64,000 bases of DNA from Chthonomonadaceae bacterium (GCA_015709495.1 CP054189.1:992001-1056000); one strand, 5' to 3'; positions 52,668-61,937 are shown, numbered from the stretch's first letter. The notes: generated by a model not told the origin, from the sequence alone. A program made the numbers and translations.

Positions 52668-52672
52668 CAGCC

Positions 52673-54064
52673 ATGCGAAAAATGTGGGGCGGCGCGTTTG
52701 GGGAGACGACCGACGCGCTGGTGGATCGGTTCGGGCAGAGCATCGCCTCGGACCTCAGGTTTTGGCAAGAGGACCTTATCGGGAGTGTCGCGCACGCCCG
52801 GATGCTCGGCAAAGTGGGGGTCCTCTCTGCCGAAGAGTCGAAGAAGCTGATCGAGGGGCTCGAAGAGATTCACGAAGCGGGGCCCGACTCACTGCCGCTC
52901 GACGTCGAAGACATCCATACCGCGATCGAGGTTCGCCTCGGGGAGATCGTCGGCGAGGTCGCCAAGAAGCTCCACACCGCCCGAAGCCGCAACGACCAGG
53001 TCGCCACCGACACCCGCTTGTACTTGCACAACGAATTGGTTCACCTGCTCAGGGAATTGAAGTCGCTTCAGGCAGTGTTGTTGGAGGTCGCCCGGAAGCA
53101 CCGCCACACGCTGATGCCGGGGTACACGCACATGCAACCCGCCCAACCGATTACGCTGGGGTTCTTGATGCTGGCTCACTTTTGGGCCATGCAGCGGCAC
53201 GGCTGGCGCGCTGAGAGGCTCTTCGATGCGGCGAACTATTGCCCCTTGGGCGCGGCGGCGCTCGCGGGTACCGGCTTCCCCATCGACCGCCGCATGACGA
53301 GTTCGGAGCTTGGGTTCACCGCCCCCATCCCCAACGCGCTCGACGCTGTATCCGATCGCTCTTATGTCTTGGACGCGCTCCATAATTGCGCGCTGCTGAT
53401 GATTCATCTGAGCCGGATGTGCCAGGAGCTGATCCTTTGGTCGACTCAGGAATTTGGCTTCGTTCGGCTCAGCGACCGGGTGACCACGGGCTCCAGCATC
53501 ATGCCCCAGAAACGAAACCCCGATATGGCCGAGTTGATTCGCGGACGCGCAGGAAGGGCGATCGGCAACTGGACCGCGCTCGCAGCGACGCTCAAGGCGC
53601 TTCCGCTGGGATACAACCGCGACACGCAAGACGACAAACCGCCTCTTTTTGAATCGCTCGACCTCGCGCGAGATTCGCTGAGGCTCGTTTCGCTCATGAT
53701 CTCGGAGGCCGAATGGGACGCGCGCAAGATGGCTGCCGCGGCAAGGCAGGGCTTCACGGTCGCAACCGACATCGCCGACCTGCTCGCCGAGCAAGGCATC
53801 CCTTTCCGCGAGGCGCATGGGATCGTGGGGAGGATGGTGAGAGATTGCCGCGAGAAGGGCCGATTCACGCGGGAGAGCCTCAACCAGCACCTGGCTGGAC
53901 TGCTCACCCAAGAAGCGCTCGCCGCGGCCGAGAAGCTCCTCGACGCGCGGGGATCCGTTCGTCGAAGAGAATCGGAAGGGGGCACCGGCCCACAAGCGAT
54001 GGCGCAGCAGTTGCGCCACGCGGCGAAGCTGCACCGCGCTGTAGGCTTTGCAAGGCTGACCTAA
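52673..54064 (+). CDS. argH: Argininosuccinate lyase
   Basis: A 463-residue member of the fumarase/aspartase superfamily that splits argininosuccinate to arginine and fumarate. The signature GSSIMPQKRNPD is at about 275-286, with SRNDQVATD and GYTHMQPAQP earlier. The C-terminal 40 residues are Arg/Ala-rich and extend slightly past the normal end. It completes the arginine route begun by argD-argF and argG. A hairpin follows on the opposite strand's account. Confidence 0.97.
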   Translation: MRKMWGGAFGETTDALVDRFGQSIASDLRFWQEDLIGSVAHARMLGKVGVLSAEESKKLIEGLEEIHEAGPDSLPLDVEDIHTAIEVRLGEIVGEVAKKLHTARSRNDQVATDTRLYLHNELVHLLRELKSLQAVLLEVARKHRHTLMPGYTHMQPAQPITLGFLMLAHFWAMQRHGWRAERLFDAANYCPLGAAALAGTGFPIDRRMTSSELGFTAPIPNALDAVSDRSYVLDALHNCALLMIHLSRMCQELILWSTQEFGFVRLSDRVTTGSSIMPQKRNPDMAELIRGRAGRAIGNWTALAATLKALPLGYNRDTQDDKPPLFESLDLARDSLRLVSLMISEAEWDARKMAAAARQGFTVATDIADLLAEQGIPFREAHGIVGRMVRDCREKGRFTRESLNQHLAGLLTQEALAAAEKLLDARGSVRRRESEGGTGPQAMAQQLRHAAKLHRAVGFARLT

Positions 54065-54079
54065 GGGCAGAGCCCCAGG

Positions 54080-54121
54080 AAAAATAGAGCGGCGAGGCCC
54101 TGCCCGAAGGAGAGCCTCGCC
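54080..54121 (-). terminator. Terminator of the haem porin gene
   Basis: GGCGAGGC (54091-54098) pairs with GCCTCGCC (54114-54121). On the minus strand the hairpin is followed by GCTCTATTTTTCC, a U-run. It lies 24 nt past the stop of the haem porin gene and may also serve the convergent argH. Confidence 0.7.
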
Positions 54122-54145
54122 TTGGGTACGAACCCAACCTTGTCG

Positions 54146-55351
54146 TTAGAAGAGCCAGTTGAGTTCGAAGGTCAGCTTCTGAGTGTTGGAACTCCCTGAG
54201 ACCTTCATGTCCGATACTTCAACCACGAATCGACCCACGTTGCTCAACCTTCGGGACACACCTACGGTGAATCCCTTCTTGGTTGTGCCGAGATCGAAGT
54301 CGGTGTAGTCGTACCTCCCGAACCAGGTCGTTTCAGGGTTGGAGTTGATTCCCCCTTCGATGAAGTATCCGCTCGGCTGGCGGTTTCCGCCGCCCGAGAG
54401 ATCGTTTTCTCCGAAGAAGTAGCCTCCGCTCAGGACGTGGTTTTCGCGGTTCAGCGCGCCCACGAATCCGTAGCGCGTGAACTTGTCGCTGAACGCGGTG
54501 GGAGTCGTGACGGGGTATTCGCCCGAATAGGCGTAGAATCCCAGCGTACTCCCCTCGTCGTCCAGCACCGTCTCGATCGTGCCGAAGAAGTCCTTGGGCT
54601 GGTTATTCTCGGGTTGGTTCGGCCGAGCGTTACCTCCGCCGCCGTTCGTGACCCCGAACTCAGAAAACACCTTGCCCTTGCTGACAAACCCGACGGTCGC
54701 GCCATAGAAGCGGTCCCTCGGGGTGTACAGGTTCCCACCGGCGTTATCGTTGAGGATGTTCGGCCGGCTGACGCTAAGTCGGCCGCCCGTGCTCGCGGTG
54801 TGAATCACGCGTGGAGTCCAGGAGCCCGCTCTTGCGAACCAATAGGTATCGGCATCGGGGTCGCTGTTGTAGAACAGATAGGCCTCCGCCAGCTTCTCGC
54901 GGGTGGCCGTATCGACGGTACCCGTGCCTCCGCTATTGGACTCCTTACCTCGCTCATGCAGGTAGAACTCGAAGAAGTAGCTGAAGTTCTTGTCGACGGG
55001 GCCGCCGGAATAAATCGACAGGGCCTCCACATCGAACTCCGTACTGGGGCTTGCGTCCTTTTCCGACATCAGTCGAACTTTGGAGGCAAAGGACATGTAG
55101 TCGGCCATTTTGAAATCGCCGTCCGACATCTCCTCGTCGCCGCTTCCTTGCATCCGCTGGCCACGCCAGAGGAAGTCCCGCCCGAAGGGGGTCAGCTTGT
55201 TCGTTCCGCCAAAGTGGCAGACCGTGCAGGCCATCTGGTACTTCCGAGACCAGGCGGGAACGGCGGATGCCGATGAAGGCGCAAGCAGTAAAACGATTGC
55301 AGGCGCGGCGGCCAGTGCGCTGGCGACCAGACCTGAGATTAACCTACTCAT
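54146..55351 (-). CDS. Mono-haem c outer-membrane porin-like protein
   Basis: A 401-residue exported protein. A signal peptide (about 1-30, ending SSASA) is followed by a single c-type haem site C42-x2-C45-H46 (ACTVCH), about 55 polar residues, and then about 290 residues of alternating strands ending in LNWLF, a typical beta-barrel C-terminus. This layout resembles the mono-haem barrel proteins encoded in anaerobic respiration and iron/nitrogen-cycling gene sets of environmental bacteria. Its role is probably electron transfer across the outer membrane or substrate entry. The ATG has AAGGAGG 6 nt upstream. A FNR/DNR-like dyad lies about 134 nt upstream. No other cytochrome genes flank it. 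Confidence 0.78.
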   Translation of the reverse strand: MSRLISGLVASALAAAPAIVLLLAPSSASAVPAWSRKYQMACTVCHFGGTNKLTPFGRDFLWRGQRMQGSGDEEMSDGDFKMADYMSFASKVRLMSEKDASPSTEFDVEALSIYSGGPVDKNFSYFFEFYLHERGKESNSGGTGTVDTATREKLAEAYLFYNSDPDADTYWFARAGSWTPRVIHTASTGGRLSVSRPNILNDNAGGNLYTPRDRFYGATVGFVSKGKVFSEFGVTNGGGGNARPNQPENNQPKDFFGTIETVLDDEGSTLGFYAYSGEYPVTTPTAFSDKFTRYGFVGALNRENHVLSGGYFFGENDLSGGGNRQPSGYFIEGGINSNPETTWFGRYDYTDFDLGTTKKGFTVGVSRRLSNVGRFVVEVSDMKVSGSSNTQKLTFELNWLF

Positions 55352-55484
55352 AAGTTTCCTCCTTGGAAGGTCTCTCCGTCCATGGCGGGAACTCGTCGCA
55401 AACAGGAATTGCCCTCTCGACTTCCCGGCCGGACTGAGCGTACGAAACAGTTTGAGTATGGCTGCAACTAGGGGTTAGGATTCC

Positions 55485-55498
55485 ATGATATCGGTCAT
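55485..55498 (-). promoter_or_regulatory. FNR/DNR-like dyad upstream of the haem porin gene
   Basis: ATGAT-ATCG-GTCAT (55485-55498) has the half-site-N4-half-site form of CRP/FNR-family sites (compare TTGAT-N4-ATCAA). It lies 134 nt before the haem porin ATG. No promoter was defined, so the position relative to the start site is unknown. Confidence 0.3.
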
Positions 55499-55574
55499 AA
55501 CTCGCCCCGCCGCGATCGGAGGGAATCGGCGCCCTGCCCTCGTTCCGCGAGGTTGATTCGGCGCTGGGCGCCAA

Positions 55575-56432
55575 CTAGGGGCTCAGCATCTCGCGGAACT
55601 TGCGCCGCTGGGCGAGCAACCGCAGCTTCTTGATCGCCTGCACTTCAATCTGGCGGATCCGCTCTTTGGAGAGCCCCCCTTCGGAGCTGGCGGCGTCTTG
55701 CGCGTGCGCCTCGCTCGACCCTTCGAGGTGAAATCGCATTCGCATCACCTTCTGTTCGCGGTCGTTCAGGCTCTCAAGGATTTGGGTGAGTTCGCTGACG
55801 AGCTCTCGGTTCAGGGCGAGGGTTTCCGGGTCGGTCGTGCGGTTGTCTCGGATCAAGCCGCCCAGGGTGGTGCCTGGAGTCTCCCCGATCGCCGCGTCGA
55901 GGCTCAGAAGCTCTTGAGATGATTGAATGAGCGTCGTCAGCTTTTTGGCCGTGAGGCCGAGGGCGGTCGCGAGCTGGTCGAGCGAGGGATCTTTGCCGAG
56001 TTCACGCGCGAGTCGGAGCCGCTCCCGCTCGATTTTTCGAAGGGATTGGGAGACGTGCGCCGGGAGCCGGATCGCCTTGCTCTTGTTGTCGATGGCCCTC
56101 CCGATCGCCTGACGAATCCAGTGGGTGGCGTAGGTGGAAAACCGGTATCCCTTGTCGGGATCGAACCTCTCCGCCGCCTGCATGAGCCCGATTGCCCCTT
56201 CTTGAATCAGGTCTTCGAGCGGGATTGACCGGTTCCGATAGCTCTTGGCGATGTTGATGACGAGGCGCATGTTGGATTCGATGAGCCGCATGCGCGCCCG
56301 CTCGTCGCCTTTCTGGACGGCACGCGTGAGCTCCACCTCCTCTTCTGGAGTCAGAAGCGGAGTTCGCGTAAGCCGATTCAGATAGCTCGGTACGCTCTCT
56401 TCGTGATCCATATAGTTTTCGCCGTCGGCCAT
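55575..56432 (-). CDS. RNA polymerase sigma factor, sigma-70 family group 2
   Basis: A 285-residue sigma factor without region 1.1. Region 1.2 (PSYLNRLTRTPLLTPEEEVEL), region 2 (MRLIESNMRLVINIAKSY, IPLEDLIQEGAIGLMQAAERFD, YRFSTYATHWIRQAI), region 3 and region 4 with the HTH SKERIRQIEVQAIKKLR are all present. A Ser/Ala/Glu-rich insertion of about 15 residues sits just before that recognition helix (EGSSEAHAQDAASSEGG), where SigA proteins have GLxDGxxxTLEEVG. ATG 56432 gives MADGENYMDHEES; an ATG seven codons later is possible. It is a stress- or growth-phase sigma factor (RpoS/SigB-like group 2) rather than the main housekeeping SigA. Confidence 0.9.
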   Translation of the reverse strand: MADGENYMDHEESVPSYLNRLTRTPLLTPEEEVELTRAVQKGDERARMRLIESNMRLVINIAKSYRNRSIPLEDLIQEGAIGLMQAAERFDPDKGYRFSTYATHWIRQAIGRAIDNKSKAIRLPAHVSQSLRKIERERLRLARELGKDPSLDQLATALGLTAKKLTTLIQSSQELLSLDAAIGETPGTTLGGLIRDNRTTDPETLALNRELVSELTQILESLNDREQKVMRMRFHLEGSSEAHAQDAASSEGGLSKERIRQIEVQAIKKLRLLAQRRKFREMLSP

Positions 56433-56559
56433 AGATTGTCCGTCCCGCTGCCGAAACCCGAATCCGCAATGCATTGCGGCGGGCTATCGCCTTCCGTTTC
56501 GAGGGGATGGGCAAACTCCATGCCAATCCAGGCGTCCGATGGGTATAAGTGCTCCGACT

Positions 56560-57456
56560 CTAATAGAGACGCCTGTTGAACGTACCGTGTTCTGTCTCGA
56601 TCCCCCTTGGCGGGAAGAACTCGACCTTTGAGGCAATGATTCTACCTTGCGAGTCGCGCTTGTAGGTGATGACGCAGTCGGTTCCCTTCGGAACTTGGTT
56701 CGGGGACACCGACTTGCCTTGCATGACGAACTTCGTTTCTCGCGTGAACGTGATGTGGAACGTTTTCGAACCTGAGACGACATCGATCATCGAGAGGGTC
56801 AAGAGACACGCCAGGAACTTGGCTTCGAGCTTGCCCGAGTTGGGCAGTGCGGGGATGGCTGACTTGGTTCTCTCCGGAGTGTCAGGTTTTTTTGCCGGTT
56901 TTTTCTCGTCGGGGTCTTCGAGAGGCTGGTCGGAAATCAAGACGACCCAGGTGTCGAGCGTGGGAAGGAGCCGACCCTTCACCCAGACCTTGGCGCCCTT
57001 TTCCAGGTGGTGCAGTTTGGCGTCCGTTCGTCCCTTAAGCTGGATTTCGCTCTTGTCGGAGACGCGGTAGGTGAACTTGCGACCCTCGGCGAGGACGACG
57101 GCCATGTCGCCGTTCTCGATCTTCTCGACGACGCATTCCTGCGGCTTGGAACGGATTTGAGCGAGCCATTCGCCGGTCTTCTCTTCCGCCATTTCTCGAA
57201 GGTCGGCGGGCTCGGAGCCGATGTCGAGGCGGACGACTACCTCGTCGCCCGACGCAAAGGCCGTTCGATCGGAGCGCTCGAAGTTCCTCCAGAAGCGACA
57301 CTTCACTCCGTCCTCGGCGCGAAGGGTCTCTGTTCCGACGCGCAAGTCAAACCCCCGCGCGTCGACCCCAACGATCTTCGCCTGTGCCACCAAAGTCTTC
57401 GCGCTCATCAGCGAGGCAAGACCCAGCAGCATCGCAATGGCCCATCCCAGTTTCAC
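56560..57456 (-). CDS. Hypothetical exported protein
   Basis: A 298-residue exported protein. GTG 57456 is chosen because GGGGGG lies 7 nt upstream and because it gives the signal VKLGWAIAMLLGLASLMSAKTLVAQ; earlier in-frame ATGs would place the signal far inside. The mature part has two similar beta-rich halves, each running AKIVGVDARGFDLRVGTETL-like strands and KFTYRVSDKSEIQLKGR, with a Lys/Pro linker (DEKKPAKKPDTP) between them. This looks like a pair of small OB/DUF5666-like folds (my impression). Function unknown. Confidence 0.75.
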   Translation of the reverse strand: MKLGWAIAMLLGLASLMSAKTLVAQAKIVGVDARGFDLRVGTETLRAEDGVKCRFWRNFERSDRTAFASGDEVVVRLDIGSEPADLREMAEEKTGEWLAQIRSKPQECVVEKIENGDMAVVLAEGRKFTYRVSDKSEIQLKGRTDAKLHHLEKGAKVWVKGRLLPTLDTWVVLISDQPLEDPDEKKPAKKPDTPERTKSAIPALPNSGKLEAKFLACLLTLSMIDVVSGSKTFHITFTRETKFVMQGKSVSPNQVPKGTDCVITYKRDSQGRIIASKVEFFPPRGIETEHGTFNRRLY

Positions 57457-57538
57457 TTTCGAACCCCCCAAGGTCCTCCCCACCTCGTCCAGTGACGATG
57501 TGGAGTAGCATTCGGAATACAGGGATGTTTGACGAAGC

Positions 57539-58543
57539 ATGAACGAACTCCTTTTTTTGAAGCAGCGAGAACCCGATTGGAAGCGGCTGACGCAGCTTTC
57601 CGACAAGGCCGACGCCAGCGTTTCGCAGCTCAAGCCCGAGGAGATGGCGGAGTTTGTTCGGCTTTACCGCCGCGCGTGCGACGACCTTGCGCTGGTTCGG
57701 ACCGAGTCCACCAACGACGATCTGGCTACGTTTCTGAACGCGCTGTGCGCGCGGGCTTATTCGATGATCTATCGCACGACGCACCGGCCTCTCGGAGCTG
57801 TCCTAATTCACGCTATCGCGCTCAGCGCCTCGACCGTCCGGCGTCGGATCGGCGCGATAGCTCTCAGCGCGGGGGTCTTTCTGGGTTCGGCCTTTTTCGC
57901 CTATGCGTGCTTGATTTACATTCCCGGCTCGCGCGACGTGCTCGTTCCGCCCGAGTTCGAGGGCCTCGTCGAGGAATGGAAGCAGGGAGAAATGCAGGAG
58001 CAGAGCGGCCTGGACTCTGTGGGCGCATCCGCGTTCTACGCGAGCAACAACCCAACGGTGTCGATTCTGGCGTCGAGCATCGCCGCAGCGACGTTTGGCG
58101 TAGGCACGGCGAGCATTCTCTACAGCAACGGCCTGATGCTGGGCACGTTGTCGCACGAAATGGCATCGGTTGGGAAGCTCGGGTTCCTGCTGCTCCACGT
58201 GATGCCGCACGGGGTTACCGAACTCAGCGGGATCATTGTGAGCGGGGGCGCAGGTTTCCTCATGGCGTGGGCGCTGATTCATCCGGGAAGAAGGCGGCGC
58301 GCCGATGCCCTTCGGGAGGCCGGAAAGGACGCGCTGGTGCTCCTTGTGACGGCGGTGGTTCTCATGTTCATCGCTGCGCCGATCGAAGGGTTCGTGAGTT
58401 TCAACGCGGCGGTACCGAATGAGTTTCGGGCGGTCCTTATCTTCGGAACCGCGTTCGGGTGGGGCGCCTTTTGGATGGGTTTCGCGAGGGACTTCGATAG
58501 CCGGGAAGCCACAGAAAGCCGGCTGCCGACCGCCCTGCGTTAG
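57539..58543 (+). CDS. SpoIIM-like (DUF95) membrane protein
   Basis: A 334-residue membrane protein. A cytoplasmic N-terminal helix bundle (about 1-85) is followed by about six membrane helices. The stretch with HVMPHGVTELSGIIVSGGAGF is the SpoIIM/DUF95 signature. SpoIIM works with SpoIID/SpoIIP in forespore engulfment in sporulating Firmicutes, but homologues are common in non-sporulating bacteria, where the function is unknown. It is tail-to-tail with the CPBP gene (4-nt overlap at 58540-58543) and divergent from the exported unknown gene. Confidence 0.88.
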   Translation: MNELLFLKQREPDWKRLTQLSDKADASVSQLKPEEMAEFVRLYRRACDDLALVRTESTNDDLATFLNALCARAYSMIYRTTHRPLGAVLIHAIALSASTVRRRIGAIALSAGVFLGSAFFAYACLIYIPGSRDVLVPPEFEGLVEEWKQGEMQEQSGLDSVGASAFYASNNPTVSILASSIAAATFGVGTASILYSNGLMLGTLSHEMASVGKLGFLLLHVMPHGVTELSGIIVSGGAGFLMAWALIHPGRRRRADALREAGKDALVLLVTAVVLMFIAAPIEGFVSFNAAVPNEFRAVLIFGTAFGWGAFWMGFARDFDSREATESRLPTALR

Positions 58544-59928
58544 CCGAGTCCAGAACTCATCAAGTAAATCATGCCGTTGTGAATCCCGTGCAGGACGATC
58601 GCCGGGACTAGAGAGCCGGTCTGATGCACGGTGATCGCAGCGAACGCCCCCGTCGTAGCGAGGGCGAGCCAAGCGGGAATCCCAGTCGGGTGAATCGCGG
58701 CAAAGAGGAGGCTCGTCGCGAGAATCCCGATAGCCGGGCTCTTCATCAACCGCGCCATCGCTGGCAGCATCGCGCCGCGGAAGCAGATCTCCTCGAAGAC
58801 CGGAGCGATAATGACGAGCATGAAGATGAAGAGAAGCACCTCCCACGGCGACTTCGCGTTTGCGAGTTCGGGGGAAAGGGGGTGTTCGGGATTCGGAAGG
58901 CCCTGGAGGAGCCGCGAACCGAGGTAGCCCATCATCACCGAGACCGGTAGCTCGACGATCGCCGCCCCCACCCCCCAGATCAGATTGATCTTGAAGTTCT
59001 TGAGGTTCAGGCCCAGCTTTGACAAGCTCCAATCGAGGCCCAAAACCGGGAACCGGCTTAGGATCACCACCGAAACAACCCCGAGCGAGCCAAATAGGGC
59101 CCCGCCCTCCGCGGTCGAGAGCGCCTGCCCTCCCACCATCCCGCTCACGACGCCGACACCAAAGTACAGGGCGAACATTTGCGTCGTCCTGAGCGCCAGA
59201 GACTCCGCCGCGTCGTCGTCGATCGCGCCTACAGGGAACCCCGCTGAAGGCAGGCTCCCTCGGAGCTTGAGCAAGACGTAGACGACGAACACGAGGGGAC
59301 AGGCAAAGCAGAAGAACCCTATCAGCATCGCCGCTCGCTGGAGCGATGTGAGAGCTTTGGTCGGAATCAATCCGTCTCGGGAATCCGCGACTCCGGCCCG
59401 CTCCAACCCTTGCGCCTTGGCCAATCGGAAGGCAAACGGCGCGTCGGGCAGTTCGTCCGCAAGATCAAGAGCGACCGATTCCGAAACCCCCCGGTAAGCA
59501 TAGAGCGCGGCCACAGCCCTGAGTTGACGGTCTTTACTGAGCCGAAGGCGCTCCAAGTCTTCAGGGTCGGGATCGTAACCCTGCTCCACCCGGATGACCG
59601 TGTAGAGGAGGGCCGCCTCCGGGTCGGATTCGCGCTCGTCGGCGAGCCGGGACACCAGCGGGTCGAGCGTGGATAATGCGGCGGGCGGGGCCGTCGTCGA
59701 GCCCGCTTGCGAAAGGAGTCTCTTGGAGAGTTCGTGCGACCGGAGTTCGGTTTCGATCTCGCGCGAGACCTGTTCCAACTTCTGCTTCGGGTCCGAATCC
59801 CGAGTGAGGTACGTAACCAGACTGCCGCCGATCCAAGAACCCAGCAGCAGCCAGAAAACCACCCAGCCAAGGCGAAGCCTCGGAGCGGCCGGCTCCGAGG
59901 AGCGAGGTTCTGAGCCAGGTTCGCTCAC
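58540..59928 (-). CDS. CPBP family intramembrane metalloprotease with N-terminal extension
   Basis: A 462-residue inner-membrane protein. An N-terminal membrane helix (about 20-40) and a soluble helical region with Arg/Leu/Glu (about 45-200, TPR-like in texture) precede about eight membrane helices. The CPBP (CAAX protease and bacteriocin-processing) motifs EEICFRG and HPTG, plus HGIHNGM, contain the expected Glu, Arg and His ligands. Members cleave prenylated or bacteriocin-like peptides within the membrane. GTG 59928 overlaps the stop of the next gene as GTGA, so the two are coupled. The long N-terminal soluble part is unusual for the family. Confidence 0.85.
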   Translation of the reverse strand: MSEPGSEPRSSEPAAPRLRLGWVVFWLLLGSWIGGSLVTYLTRDSDPKQKLEQVSREIETELRSHELSKRLLSQAGSTTAPPAALSTLDPLVSRLADERESDPEAALLYTVIRVEQGYDPDPEDLERLRLSKDRQLRAVAALYAYRGVSESVALDLADELPDAPFAFRLAKAQGLERAGVADSRDGLIPTKALTSLQRAAMLIGFFCFACPLVFVVYVLLKLRGSLPSAGFPVGAIDDDAAESLALRTTQMFALYFGVGVVSGMVGGQALSTAEGGALFGSLGVVSVVILSRFPVLGLDWSLSKLGLNLKNFKINLIWGVGAAIVELPVSVMMGYLGSRLLQGLPNPEHPLSPELANAKSPWEVLLFIFMLVIIAPVFEEICFRGAMLPAMARLMKSPAIGILATSLLFAAIHPTGIPAWLALATTGAFAAITVHQTGSLVPAIVLHGIHNGMIYLMSSGLG

Positions 59929-61883
59929 TGGAGTCCAAGGCTCCTTTCATTGAAGCTGATCGTGTACGTGCTTTGGTGGGTAACGAGTGCGACGGTCATC
60001 CAAATCGTCTCCGCTGCGTACTCGGCGATCAGAATCCCGAAGGCGACGTTGCGCAGCTTGCCGTAGCCGGAGTGTCCATAGTACCGCTGCACGAAGTTCT
60101 TGATGAGCAGAGCCAGCAGAAGCCCGAACCAATAGTAATCGACTCCAAAGTTGGAGGACAGAAGGTACCCCGCAGGGTGAAGTGGAAACCCCGGTACCCG
60201 AAACCGGATCGCGTCGAGGCCCACCACGACTCCGAAGCCAAAGGCGGTCATCAGGATTCCGACGAAGTCTGGACCTTTTTGCGTGCCCACCATGGTCTGC
60301 ACGTACATCAGGCTCTCCGACCACCGCGCGACCTGGCCCGTGCGGTAGGCGTAGACATGCAGGAAGAAGTAGGCGGCGACGAACCCAACGAGCGCTACCG
60401 CCGCCATTCCCCAGAAGAGGTGGGACTGGCGCACGTTCGAGAGCCCACCCATCTTCATTCCCTCGAGTTGATACGGCATCGGGTGAGTGCGGTGGATTCG
60501 GTTCATCACGATGAACACTTGATTCACCCAAACGATTTGTCTGGGACTGAGCCAACGCGTACCGAAAAACCGCTGCATGATGCTGTTGGGCCCAAAAAAG
60601 GCGAACTCGTGAGTCGGGGGCCCCAGTTGCGCTCGCAGGCGAGTCACCACGACGCTGAAGATCAGGAATAGGGCCACGTACGGGACGAGGAAGATCACGG
60701 GCAGGGTCCCGGCCATTCCAAAGGCCAACACGGCGAAGAACGACCCCACCAACCCCACAAATGCCCACCGATGGGGGATGCCGCCGTCTTCGTCTCGCTT
60801 GCCAGTTCGAATGCTTCGCCAGACCTCCCGAAGGTAAGGCCGAGCCACCCACACCGCCCCCACAAAAAGGGCGAGCACGGCGCCCCATGTCTGCTCATCG
60901 AAGTAGGGCGGCCCCGGGGCGAGGAAGGTTCCGGAGAAGGTGCTTTGGGGGATACCGTTTGCCGCAAGAACGAGGTGAGTGAGCTTTCGAAGCAGGAAGA
61001 ACACGATCATGCTGAGCAATAGGTCGCTCGGAACGAACAACCCGATGGCGGCCATGAAGGGATAAATGGCCAGGGGAAAGAACCCGATCTGGCTCAGCGG
61101 GGGCTCGGCGAAGAGGTCCTGAAGGTTGACGAGGTCTTTGACGGGGATATTGGGGACGTTGGGGAACAGGTAGCTGAACCCGTTGAGCATATCGATGGAG
61201 AACATGATCGCCAGGGCGATCCAAGTGTAGGGGCTTCGGAACACCGCCCCGCGCCCCCCCTTCTCAGCGAGAGCGACCGGCAATTGGATGATCGGAAACG
61301 CAAGCCGCTCCCGTCGGCACCAAGCGTCTCGCATGAGGCTGTTGATGCAGAGGCACGCGAAGAAGAGCGAACCCACCAACGCCGCCCAGGCGAGGTATTT
61401 CGGTAGAAAAAGGGGCAACTTGCCGACGACGTAGGAGAGGTTGTGCCCGCCCGTGGTGAGGTCTCGAACCGACTCGATGTCTTTGGCCGCGAGCCATTCG
61501 GGCATGTTCGGCAAGATCACATCGCGCGCGGTCGGGTTCGATTCGGCGAGGATCGGGAACATGTGGAGCGCGGAGTGCCCGACCCACGCCCATTCGGAGG
61601 CGATTGCGCTTGCCACCGAAAGGAATGCGAACGTGACGATGAGGTCGGCTTGCGACAGCTCGGCCTTGGGTGCGCCCTTTCTCAGAGCCGCGTTGAGGGC
61701 GACGAGGAACAGCAGCGCTCCGACTGGCGGAACCAGGAGCGAGAACATTGACGACACCTGGGCGTTCGCGCTCGCGTAGACGACGGGGTGGAGCAAGAGG
61801 GCCGAAGCGAGAACGGCCCTTCCCCGCACGGGTCTTGGCCCGCTGGGCTCTTGCGCGGAGATATCGGGCACAGGCTCCCCCAT
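59925..61883 (-). CDS. DUF6785-like large membrane transporter
   Basis: A 652-residue inner-membrane protein with about 14 hydrophobic helices. Segments such as LLLHPVVYASANAQVSSMFSLLVPPVGALLFLVALNAALRK and QMFSIDMLNGFSYLFPNVP are typical of the DUF6785/DUF6784-type transporters found in Planctomycetota and Armatimonadota (my recognition, from pattern). They are related to the OPT-like protein at 35056-37038 in size and topology. The substrate is unknown. It is upstream of and coupled with the CPBP protease gene. Start ATG 61883. Confidence 0.72.
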   Translation of the reverse strand: MGEPVPDISAQEPSGPRPVRGRAVLASALLLHPVVYASANAQVSSMFSLLVPPVGALLFLVALNAALRKGAPKAELSQADLIVTFAFLSVASAIASEWAWVGHSALHMFPILAESNPTARDVILPNMPEWLAAKDIESVRDLTTGGHNLSYVVGKLPLFLPKYLAWAALVGSLFFACLCINSLMRDAWCRRERLAFPIIQLPVALAEKGGRGAVFRSPYTWIALAIMFSIDMLNGFSYLFPNVPNIPVKDLVNLQDLFAEPPLSQIGFFPLAIYPFMAAIGLFVPSDLLLSMIVFFLLRKLTHLVLAANGIPQSTFSGTFLAPGPPYFDEQTWGAVLALFVGAVWVARPYLREVWRSIRTGKRDEDGGIPHRWAFVGLVGSFFAVLAFGMAGTLPVIFLVPYVALFLIFSVVVTRLRAQLGPPTHEFAFFGPNSIMQRFFGTRWLSPRQIVWVNQVFIVMNRIHRTHPMPYQLEGMKMGGLSNVRQSHLFWGMAAVALVGFVAAYFFLHVYAYRTGQVARWSESLMYVQTMVGTQKGPDFVGILMTAFGFGVVVGLDAIRFRVPGFPLHPAGYLLSSNFGVDYYWFGLLLALLIKNFVQRYYGHSGYGKLRNVAFGILIAEYAAETIWMTVALVTHQSTYTISFNERSLGLQ

Positions 61884-61921
61884 GAACGAAACTGGGGTTC
61901 GTCGGACAGAAGCGGAAATCC

Positions 61922-61936
61922 TCCCCTCATCGGGGA
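61922..61936 (-). terminator. Short hairpin after tRNA-His
   Basis: TCCCC (61922-61926) and GGGGA (61932-61936) flank a 5-nt loop just past the tRNA 3' end, followed on the minus strand by GGATTTCC. A weak terminator or processing signal. Confidence 0.3.
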
Positions 61937-61937
61937 A

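Noticed and set aside
57803..59032. 409-codon minus-strand open frame
   Set aside because: It runs antisense to the SpoIIM-like gene and out of frame with the CPBP gene; Arg/Asp/His-rich with no motif.
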